NCBI RefSeq assembly: GCF_963855985.1
Contig: NC_087111.1
Location: 2,361,001 to 2,425,000, forward strand
DNA from: Ostrinia nubilalis
Taxonomy: Eukaryota; Arthropoda; Insecta; Lepidoptera; Crambidae
Length of the DNA: 64,000 nt
Direction: 5' to 3'
A program made the translations under genes and the position numbers. Under the pieces are notes generated by a model. The model made no database searches. It was given only the letters and a program-made list of their open reading frames with translations, and was not told the DNA's origin. Below are positions 23,501 through 32,214 of this stretch, piece after piece. The number at the start of each line of letters is the position of its first letter. The first letter of the stretch is position 1.

Positions 23501-25188
23501 GTTCTGGAGTGGAGGCCACGTACCGGAAAGCGCAGCGTAGGACGTCCACCCACAAGGTGGACTGACGACCTCATAATGGTGGCGAGAAGGCACTGGATGC
23601 AGGCCGCCACCAACCGGCCATTGTGGAAATCATTGGGGAAGGTCTATGTTCAGCAGTGGACGTCCTATGGCTGAAATGTTGATGATGATGATGATGATGA
23701 TGAAAAAACCTATTTGACTTCTACACCAGAATAATAATAAGTACTGTTTCTACGATCTGGTGAAGGTCGCGGGAGGTGCCTGGATGAGAGCGGCGCAGGA
23801 TCGGTCTTTGTGGAAATCCTTGGGGGAGGCCTTTGTCCAGCAGTGGACGTCTTTCGGCTGAAACGAACGAACTAACGAACTGCTTCTACCCCATTCTAGA
23901 ACGAAGACGCGAGAGACATAATGTTACAAGTGTTCTTCTGGCTGGTGGTGGCCACGTCGCTAATCCACCTGGTGTTCTGCCTGACGTACCTGGTGTTTTG
24001 TTGGAGCAAATGCTTCACGGTGGCCATGATACACTTGGGCGCTTTTCTGGTGCATCTCTTGAGTAAGTATTTACTATACAGGGTGACTGGAACTGAACCC
24101 GCCATACCTAATACGCGTATAGAGGAGGTAATTTGCTAATTATTGAACCTTACTTTCTATAGTTTAGGAGATATATCAATTTTTATACTTTTTTCAAATT
24201 TTTCCGAAATTTTACCTAAAAACTGCTTAATTTTTTTCTCGCATGATTTTAACCGATTTTCTTATTTGATTATAATATCGAATAAACCTTTAGTTAAATA
24301 AAATAAATTTCAGATCCAGATAATGATTGAATAACTAGCTACGAGCCGCCAAAGTTAAACAAAAGTACAAACCACGATAAAATATTAAAGTTCGAATTCG
24401 ATTTAAAAAAAGCTAATGGTGATAATGGATTGCCAATGATATTGGGAAAAATCTGAAAAAAGTATAAAAATTGATATATCTCCTAAACTATAAAACTTTA
24501 GTCATAGAAAGTAAGGTTCAATAATTAGCAAATGACCTCCTCTATACGCGTATTAGCTATGGCGGGTTCAGTTCCAGTCACCCTGTATAGTGTTTTTGTC
24601 AGCGGTAATTAGCATAATAATATAACAATATAATATAGGCTTTTAAGACGCTCCGGGTTAATCTAACATGTAATAATCTTAGAATAAAATCAAAAGTTTT
24701 TTCTTTTTTATGTTTATTTTGATGAACTACTCGTAGATTTATTGTCGATCAAAAGAGTTTTGTAAAATCTGCAGGCCGTGATAAGCGTTTAACGCGCTAT
24801 TTTATCGATTTTACGCGATAAGCCCATATATTTTTACGACTAAAGTCATTTATAACATTTTATCACAGCGCGCATCCTAACCTGGCTGCAGCGAAAATTA
24901 TAAAAATTCATAACCATGTTTTCAAGAACAAAAGTTTCAGTGTAGTTTAGATTTTACAACCTGGTAGCACAAATACTTTTTGTTACAGATTAAAAACAAC
25001 CCGAGTGAATTCACAAACAATTTTTAACTTAAAATATGTAATTTTAAAAACAACACAGTGTTATCTCTTGCAACTGTCAGCCACGGTCAGATAGCCGAGT
25101 GAAATACACTTTAAAAACCCATTTTATCTTTTCAGTCTCAGTGTACACCACCCTTATCGTGAACAGCTACAGAATGTCGCTTTTTTGA
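20577..25188 (+). CDS. Gene B: four-pass membrane protein, paralog of gene A
   Basis: Exons 20577-20666, 21278-21439, 23900-24062 and 25136-25188 give 155 codons; donors GTAAGT, GTAATA, GTAAGT and clean AG acceptors; phases 0, 0, 1, with the last codon split A|TC. The protein starts MCLNCLPTFEKCLYCISLR, then TM1 (VIIIFKVGLLLYTPLFILSI), TM2 (YTIVMGIWIGTTVLLCLVI), TM3 (VFFWLVVATSLIHLVFCLTY) and TM4 (VAMIHLGAFLVHLLISVYTT), ending VNSYRMSLF. Exon 3 is 163 bp as in gene A, and 18 residues separate the conserved C of the TM3-TM4 loop from VY in both. Gene A ends 693 bp upstream on the same strand. Function is unknown to me; the family resembles insect DUF4728/Pasiflora-like proteins. No AATAAA is evident just downstream. 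Confidence 0.85.
21078..21243. mobile_element. MITE in intron 1 of gene B
   Basis: GATCGTTTCAACCACGAAGA pairs with TCTTCGTGGATGAAACGATC; the core carries GGATTGCTCGGATCAAACTC as in 13015-13202. Its right end is 34 bases from the exon 2 start, very close to the splice acceptor. Confidence 0.8.
21484..21706 (+). mobile_element. Non-autonomous Helitron, Lep1-type
   Basis: 5' TC and ACTAATGTTATAAATGCG, 3' GCGGGCGAAGCCGCTGGTGG then CTAGT. In intron 2 of gene B. Confidence 0.8.
22407..22702. mobile_element. hAT-type MITE, 8-bp TSD
   Basis: Ends CAGTGTTTTTTAACCTGTGG and GGTTGAAAAACACTG; both flanks read CAGTAATA (22399-22406, 22703-22710). The body has short GGGGGGTCGCGA repeats. A second copy is at 40752-41064. 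In intron 2 of gene B. Confidence 0.9.
23001..23153. mobile_element. Harbinger-like MITE, intact reference copy
   Basis: TGCTTCAACCACACCAACG pairs with CGTTGGTGTGATTGAAGCA; flanks TAA and TTA. The uninterrupted GCCATCGCCGGCGCGATC here is the empty site for the large element at 27218-31505, which sits in another copy. Confidence 0.8.
23226..23701 (+). mobile_element. RTE LINE 3' fragment
   Basis: Encodes a decayed C-terminal RT region (MIYGSETWPL, RAMERAMLGV, RNEEIRKLK, GRPPTRW type words) and ends in (GATGAT)n. Flanks are near-identical: AACCTATTTGACTTCTAC and AGAATAATAATAA occur at both 23169-23200 and 23707-23740, a target duplication of about 45 bases. Confidence 0.75.
23754..23878 (+). 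mobile_element. Short RTE insertion next to exon 3 of gene B
   Basis: 125 bp of RTE 3' end (GATCTGGTGAAGGTCGCGGG to CGGCTGAAACGAACGA). Target duplication ACTGTTTCTAC (23743-23753) and ACTGCTTCTAC (23879-23889). The right copy forms part of the pyrimidine tract before the exon 3 acceptor at 23898-23899. Confidence 0.8.
24079..24585. mobile_element. MITE, Tc1/mariner-like, in intron 3 of gene B
   Basis: 507 bp with ends CAGGGTGACTGGAACTGAAC and complement and TA on both sides (24077-24078, 24586-24587). It begins 14 bases after the exon 3 donor, leaving the GTAAGT intact. Confidence 0.85.
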
Positions 25189-25654
25189 GGCTTGAGAGCT
25201 GAAATGCAAGTAAGTACACCCTCGAAATAAGTATTAGAGGAAAGCGAGGTGAGTTGTGACCATAAAGATCTAGAGAGATGCCAACTAATGCGCTGAGTTC
25301 AAAACGGGTGTGTAATGTATGATATAACTACATATCATATAATACTTAGAGGATATAACATCAAATTATATAAAATCATTTAATATAATAATTATTTACT
25401 ATAATAAACGAATGATATAATTTTAAAACTAATAATTTTAAGACAAATAACTATTAACTGATATAAAATGGTTTGATATAATGAATGTTTTCTATAAAAC
25501 TTACAATGTATACTATTTAAAACAAATAACATTCAAATCATATAAAAATAAAATGTCGAACAATCAAATGAGATAAAATTATTTTCCTATAAAACTTAAA
25601 TCATATAACAATAATAATTTTATAAATAAGTTCAATTGTTATAATAAGCATTGC

Positions 25655-25770
25655 ATGCAGCAAGCAAGCAAGCAAACAAGCAAGCTAGCAAACGAGCAAG
25701 CAAGCAAGCGAGCAAGCAAGCAAGCTAACAAGCCAGCTAGCATACAGGCAAGCAAGCAGGCAAGCAAGCT

Positions 25771-25807
<37 letters not shown>

Positions 25808-25856
25808 GCAAGCAAGCAAGCAGGCAAGCAGGCAAGCAAGCAAGCAAGCAGGCATG
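25655..25856 (+). repeat. (GCAA)n microsatellite
   Basis: About 50 units of GCAA/AAGC with scattered substitutions. It creates open frames of Lys-Gln-Ala-Ser on one strand and Leu-Ala-Cys on the other, which are artefacts. Confidence 0.9.
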
Positions 25857-26400
25857 CAGCATACAAATTTGGCTAAAAACTTAAGACTTCTGTCACGGCT
25901 CCGGCACTGCGGGGCTCTGGCGGTCCCTCGCGTGCTAATCGTCGCAGATGGCTTTCGCTCGACACCGCGTCTTCGGCTCAGCCGCGGCGCCTCGCTTCCA
26001 GCCACCTGCTCCTCAGCCCGCGGGCCGCCTCGCCCCTCCGTGCCTACGCGCTTCTAAATTACACTCTAGGGGTAGGGCAGACAAGACTACGTGGAGTCGG
26101 TTTTACAGCGATTCGTTTTTGTCACTAAAGTCATTTATAAGTCAAGCTAAAGAAGAACATACTAAGAGTTATATCTATCAGAAATTATATCAATTAAAGA
26201 GTATACCAAATACCTAGTCGTTATAACAAATAATATTTATTTTATGTAATGGTTATATGAAATATTATTTATATTAAACAAAATTACATCAAATGAGTCT
26301 TAGATTAAGTAAGGTTTATATCAAATGTCTTTATGCGTTTTGATTGGTATCTGAAATGACATTATTAGAAATTATTTATTATATGAAGTAAACATTATAT

Positions 26401-26552
26401 CGCACCTTCGGTAGAACAAGGGCACAATTGCACTTTTTGCAATTTTACAGGAGAGCTATTAATTATTAGCTACACATTTTTAAAGTATTTCTGCATACTT
26501 AACTCATTTTTGCAATTTTTGACAATTGTGCCCTTGTTCTACCGAAGGTGCG
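26401..26552. mobile_element. Palindromic MITE nested in the Mutator-like element
   Basis: CGCACCTTCGGTAGAACAAG pairs with CTTGTTCTACCGAAGGTGCG, loop of about 90 bp. Confidence 0.75.
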
Positions 26553-26704
26553 ATTATGTTAAAAAATTATATCAAGTGTTATTATAACATACGTTTATTA
26601 TACAATATGAACGTTATTGAAATGAATTTATATCATATAAACTTATGTAAACTGTCACGCACCCGTTCAAAACCTAGTGTCGCATTAAAAATCACACACA
26701 CAAA

Positions 26705-27178
26705 GTAATCAAAAAACAATACGTCGCGAAGTGTGTCATGCACACATTGCATTGAGTGCGACTATTCGTTCGCATACTACGTTGCAAGTAATGTACGTAC
26801 AACACCATTACACACGCAGTGACGTACGATTGAATGTATTCTGTTAGTTTGAATGAGCTCATTATCCACTGCGGTATCAGTACTCAACGTTCGAATAATC
26901 TTTAGTACTACGCAATCAGTTTACACATATAACGTCTCTGCTGTCAACATTGCTGTCGCGAGCAATCTGTTTTGTTTGTGGGTATATTGCTGCGACACCG
27001 GCCCCGCCCCCTTGTCACATCTCCCTTTAATTTCTGTGATCTGTGGTCGTGACCGAGGAGAGAGAAATTACCGATTTTTTGGAACGTATTAACTACTAGT
27101 GAGATCGTGACAGTGCGCGTTTTTAGTTCAAGTCTCGAGCTAACAAACACGCGCTGTTGCGAGCTCGCTGATAGTTAA
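26705..27178. other. Non-coding, no gene seen
   Basis: AT-rich with scattered CpG words; no exon-like segment supported. Confidence 0.4.
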
Positions 27179-28379
27179 ATCTTCAACCACACCAACGCGT
27201 GCATATCGCCATCGCCGCACAGTAGTTTGATTTTAAAAATAGGTGGACATACGATCGAAAGTCATAATTTCACCGAAACAAAAATTGTTATGGATAGCAT
27301 TTTGAATTCTGATCAACATTTAGCATTATACATTTTTCGATAAAACGAGCCTTTCATGCTTAAAAAAATATGACAAGAAAATTTGTATGGAGAAAAATCA
27401 TTTTTATTTTTTTTCTGGCTACTGTTGCAAACTGTAGCGGTCAAACCTTATGTAGTCGTAAGTACCTATGGTGCCGAATATTACTACATAAATACTTTTT
27501 GCGGGCACGCGCGGCCAAGCGAGTAATGGACATGCAAAATTTTGAATATTTTTATTTATGGATTATTGATTTTAATGCACTTAAAGTAATTACTAATAGA
27601 AAAATATACTTAGTCTAACTTACTACAGCCCCCTATTACCTCATTTCACGCCAAAACCTTTCAAACTAGAACCTACGTTTGTAGGTACTAGGTAGCCTAA
27701 GTCGATTATTGACATTATAATATTCACTACTGGTCTACTGGTTATGGTGTAAGGTAGATTAGGTAGATATCTACCCTTTACCTAGCTATGTACCTACTTC
27801 TTGGCACTTATAATACCGACAGACATGATTAAAAAAAGTCTTCAAGCAAGAACCTTGACTTCAATGGTTGTGAAAGATTGTTTTACTTTCTAGAGTAGTC
27901 CTGAATAGATCCTTAAATCATTTTGACTATCATAATCGATTACAGTAGGTAGCGGGATTCAATTTTCAATTTTGATAGATCTGTAATAATTTCCAGTTCT
28001 TCTGTTTAATAGTCTTATACTTTCGCAAAAAATATTCTTTTTTTTTGGCTTCTTTAAAGAGGTGTGAGTTCCTTTTCCTTTATCTTTTTAAAAAGATAAC
28101 GTACATAACACCTTCATCAAGTAGGTCACCTTCTTTTCAAACATAAGGTTTGAAATATAACACCTTTATATAATCATCAATCTGAGAAAAATCTGAAATC
28201 CGACATTAATCACCTTCTTCCATTCATGTCTTCAATTATTATCTTCGTTCGAAAAACCATCAAAAAAGATATTTTAGCCTAATTCACTTATCTTGAACAG
28301 AGTGTTCAAAATAATCAAAGTCACTCACATACTTACTTTTTCCGAAAGAATCCAATAGGCAGTTAGGCAGTACACCAAA

Positions 28380-28974
28380 ATGTTATCACATTATCTTCGA
28401 TTCGAGACTAACTTTTAAATCCCATATCGTAGCTACAGCCGGGAGACTCCGCAAGCTTATGTTTGTCTTTCGTAGGCTTCGCCACGTAGCAGACCCCAGC
28501 CTTGTCAGGACAGTCTATGTAGCCCTCTGCCAGTCACTTTTGATTTATTGCATAACCTCTTGGGGAGGTGCCTGCAAGACTGTCCTGATAAAGCTGGAAC
28601 GAGCTCAAAGGGCCATCCTTAAAATTTGCACCTTCAAACCGCTGCTTTTCCCTACGTATGAGCTCTTTCAATACTGCCAAGTTTTAACCGTCCGCCAACT
28701 CTTCATCTTGTATATTGTCTTAAAACAACACCATCTAGCTAATTTCGATCCCTCCGTTGTCCGACGTAATCACCTGGTAGTTCCCTCTTCTTCTTTTAAA
28801 ACTTACTTCTCTCATCGCTTCTACTGTTTCTTGGGTCCTTCTTTGTATAATGCTCTTCACCATAATTTAGATCTCCACTCCTTGCCAAAATTTTATTGTA
28901 AGTACAAGGTCTCAAATTACTTGCAATCCTTGACGTATGCTGAAACGGAAAACCTGCTTCAACCAATTAGGTAA
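28380..28974 (+). pseudogene. CR1/jockey-like LINE reverse transcriptase, C-terminal fragment
   Basis: An open frame reads FDSRLTFKSH, then LCQSLLIYCITSWGG, LIKLERAQRAILKI and LTVRQLFILYIVLK. This is the post-catalytic segment of non-LTR retrotransposon reverse transcriptases; the catalytic YADD part is missing upstream. An AATAAATGC signal and (TTA)n at about 29363-29388 mark the 3' end. It lies inside the Transib-like element. Confidence 0.8.
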
Positions 28975-29000
28975 CTGTAATATGGGCAGATGGTTCATTA

Positions 29001-29160
29001 CTAACACACACGCACACTCACTCACATACACCTACACTCACATACACTCACACTTACATACACCTACACTCACATACACCTACACTCACATACACCCACA
29101 CTCTCATTACACTCACTCTCACATCACTTACACTTCACCTTATACACACTCTCTTTCAAT
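29001..29160 (+). repeat. CA-rich minisatellite in the LINE 3' UTR
   Basis: Repeats of ACCTACACTCACATAC with variations follow the LINE stop codon. Confidence 0.75.
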
Positions 29161-29459
29161 ACTCGTCTAGTTTTTTGTCTAGTTTTAAAATAACTTTAAT
29201 AAATTCTATGTGCTCCGGCCATCATCGAGAGAGGAGAGTACTGGCGCTCTGTAGTACAGGCTTCTCGCCTAGTTCAGACTCCAGTTCTCTCACAATCTTA
29301 CCCTGTTCAATTAGTACATAGCAATTTGTGTTTCACTGTATTATTGGATTGTGAAAGAAAGAAATAAATGCTTTATTATTATTATCTGCACCATGTATCA
29401 GCAGTTTTTGTGTACGTTAGTTGGCATATAAAATTATAGGTAGATGTGAACATAATGGA

Positions 29460-29866
29460 TCTGCTATACGGCTCGGAAACGTGACCTCTCAATATAGGCC
29501 TTATAAATAAGCTCAAAATTGCACAACGTGCTATGGAGAGGTTGTTCGATGTTTATTTACGAGATCGAATCAGAAATGAGGAGGAGATCCATAAACGAAC
29601 TAAAGTCGCTGACATAGCCCAACGGTTTAGCAAGCTAAAGTGGCTTAATACGCATAAGTAATAGCCGATGGGGCAGCAAGGTTCTGGAGGCCACGTACCG
29701 GAAAGCGCAGCGTAGGACGTCCACCCACAAGGTGGACCGACGACCTCATAAAGGTAGCAGGAAGGCCCTGGATGCAGGCCACCACCAAGCGGCCATTGTG
29801 GAAATCATTGGGGGAGGCATATGTCCAGCAGTGGACGTCCTAAGGTTGAAATGATGATGGATGATG
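29460..29866 (+). mobile_element. RTE LINE 3' fragment
   Basis: Starts TATACGGCTCGGAAACGTGA as the copy at 23276 does, and ends AAATGATGATGG. Deleted and frame-broken. Confidence 0.7.
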
Positions 29867-30284
29867 AATAATGTGTGGAAGAGGGATACGGATATTCCCA
29901 TTTATGATGGAATTATTCGACTAACTTGAATTGATCTATTCAGGACTACTCTAGAAAGTAAAAAAATCTTTCATAACCATTGAAGTCAAGGGTTCTTGCT
30001 TGAAGACTTTTTTTAATCATGTCTGTCGGTATTATAAGTGCCAAGAAGTAGGTACATAGCTAGGTAAAGGGTAGATATCTACCTAATCTACCTTACACCA
30101 TAACCAGTAGACCAGTAGTGAATATTATAATGTCAATAATCGACTTAGGCTACCTAGTACCTACAAACGTAGGTTCTAGTTTGAAAGGTTTTGGCGTGAA
30201 ATGAGGTAATAGGGGGCTGTAGTAAGTTAGACTAAGTATATTTTTTTATTAATAATTACTTTAAGTGCACTAAAATCAATAATC

Positions 30285-31162
30285 TGTGGGATATGATGCT
30301 CAACCACAATAAGGAAGCTAGATGTTAGTGCTTCCTTCCGAGCGGGTGTTATGCTCGGGGACCAAGGTCCAATTTACACCATCTTGGTTTGTCTATATAT
30401 ACTTGGCAGGATCTAAAACTCCGTCACCGCGATGCAGGTTTGTATGAGCGGCGGAGTGTGCCATAGTGAAGTAGTGACAGCGCCATCTGTTGGTCACTAG
30501 TTTGTAGTGGCGTCGCCACACCACTCCCCCCGGAAGAACCGGAGGTGGATGACGTCAGGATGAGCTCAGCAGTCTGTGCGTGATGAGCTTACAAGTGCCA
30601 GTGTGCTCAAGTCTGCGGTGAGTCGAGACGAGCAGGTTGCGGTGCTCTATCCACGGTGAGTCGGGATAGTGAGCGGAGGCGTCTTCGATGGTCGGGCGTG
30701 GAGCTGGGCCAGAGCTGTACCCGTGACCAGTGAAGTGACGGTTGCTTGCTGCCGAGGAACCAGGAAGGTCGGTTGCGATCTGCGATGGTCCCTGAAGGCT
30801 GGATGCTGGCTTGTTGAAGACTGGAGCTGATGACGGAGTGGCGGAGATGGTGATGAGGATGGCGGAGGCTGATGCCGAAGATGGTGGTGATGGAAGGTCA
30901 CGTTCCAATCACGTCGGGGTCACCAATGTGGGATATGATGCTCAACCACAATAAGGAAGCTAGATGTTAGTGCTTCCTTCCGAGCGGGTGTTATGCTCGG
31001 GGACCAAGGTCCAATTTACACCATCTTGGTTTGTCTATATATACTTGGCAGGATCTAAAACTCCGTCACCGCGATGCAGGTTTGTATGAGCGGCGGAGTG
31101 TGCCATAGTGAAGTAGTGACAGCGCCATCTGTTGGTCACTAGTTTGTAGTGGCGTCGCCACA
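30285..31162 (-). mobile_element. TRIM-type LTR retrotransposon with matching LTRs
   Basis: Two 236-bp direct repeats (30285-30520 and 30927-31162), each TGTGGG...GCCACA, in which I see no difference. The target duplication AATC (30281-30284, 31163-31166) is confirmed by the uninterrupted left arm of the host element (around 27556). On the minus strand a primer-binding-like TGGTGACCCCGACGTGA follows the 5' LTR, and a purine tract GGGGGGAGTGG precedes the 3' LTR. The 406-bp interior encodes no gag or pol, so it needs another element's proteins. Matching LTRs imply a recent insertion. Confidence 0.9.
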
Positions 31163-32214
31163 AATCCATAAATAAAAATATTTAAAATTTTGCCTGTCCA
31201 TTACTCGCTTGGCCGCGCGTGCCCGCAAAAAGTATTTATGTAGTAATATTCGGCACCATAGGTACTTACGACTACATAAGGTTTGACCGCTACAGTTAGC
31301 AACAGTAGCCAGAAAAAAAAAAGATTTTTCTCCATACAAATTTTCTTGTCATATTTTTTTTAAGCATGAAAGGCTCGTTTTATCGAAAAATGTATAATGA
31401 CAAATGTTGATCAGCATTCAAAATGCTATCCAAAACAATTTTTGTTTCGGTGAAATTATGACTTTCGATCGTATGTCCACCTATTTTTAAAATCAAACTA
31501 CTGTGCGCCGGCGCGATCATAGGCCAATGACAGGTCGCGCGACCCATGACAGTCCGCGCGACATGTCATTGGCCTTTTGATTGGTGTGTTTGAAGCATTA
31601 AAGGTTTCCAAAAATCAACAATGTCACAACTCTCCTCGGTCTCCCCTAACTCAAAGATTTCACTGCACAAAAGACTGTGGAGGTGTATAAAAGCTCTTGG
31701 AAGCGTCAAGCTTTGTTTATTTATATCTTCAGAATGTGACAGATTAAGATGGTTTCGTTCTGAGTGAGACTAGAATGCTCTCGGTTATCAAAGGATTTTG
31801 TTCCTTAAGTGGAATGTAATCCTTAGTACTAGATGTTTAGAAATTTAGTATTTTTAGTCCTCTTTTGTTGCAAGATTTTACAACGGTTGTAGAGCTCCAA
31901 GGAATTATCCAAAAGCACTTAACTTCCATACTTCTAAGATACCTAAAGTCGAACGTTATTCTAAAGTAATAAATAAATACTTTACAACATTCAATTGAGA
32001 TGAAATAATTAGTAAAATTAGTTACAAAAGTTTATTTAAAATACAATAAATTGAAATTCTGTGATACCTAAATAAAAGCAAAAAGTTTCAACGCTTTAAT
32101 CAACAAAAGCTCTTTTCTATTTTTGTCTCTATTGACACTTTGACATGACCAAAGTCAAAACATCTGTTGTATTTTGCTTAATTTTTATTTAATGATTTAT
32201 TTATTAAATTTACA

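Larger units (their letters stand above)
25306..26664. mobile_element. Mutator-like non-autonomous element, 9-bp TSD
   Basis: GTTCAAAAC flanks the block on both sides (25297-25305, 26665-26673). Termini are GGGTGTGTAA and its near complement (..TTACATAAG / GTCACGCACCC). Left and right thirds are AT-rich arrays of degenerate TGATATAA and TTATATCA words in opposite orientation, acting as long imperfect inverted repeats. The centre has a (GCAA)n tract and a GC-rich island at about 25885-26060. No transposase. Confidence 0.65.
27218..31505. mobile_element. Transib-like element with ~690-bp inverted repeats
   Basis: Termini CACAGTAGTTTGATTTT and its complement; left arm 27218-27911, right arm 29932-31505 once the 878-bp LTR element in it is discounted. 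The 5-bp duplication CGCCG (27213-27217, 31506-31510) is confirmed by the single CGCCG in the intact MITE at 23001. A 5-bp GC-rich TSD and a CACAGTA start fit Transib, the superfamily related to RAG1. The middle (27912-29931) holds LINE debris and no transposase, so the element is non-autonomous. ProtoRAG-like origin or an unknown superfamily are alternatives. Confidence 0.7.
27179..31597. mobile_element. Harbinger-like MITE split by a large insertion
   Basis: The left end (27179-27217) and right end (31506-31597) together correspond to the intact MITE at 23001-23153; flanks TAA and TTA. Everything from 27218 to 31505 was inserted later. Confidence 0.75.

Noticed and set aside
25639..26005. 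Long open frames on both strands rich in Lys-Gln-Ala-Ser or Leu-Ala-Cys
   Set aside because: They are translations of a (GCAA)n microsatellite, which has no stop in several frames.
30555..30908. 117-codon minus-strand ORF inside the TRIM element
   Set aside because: Low-complexity Ser/Pro/Ala-rich frame in a 406-bp LTR-element interior, no gag or pol motif.
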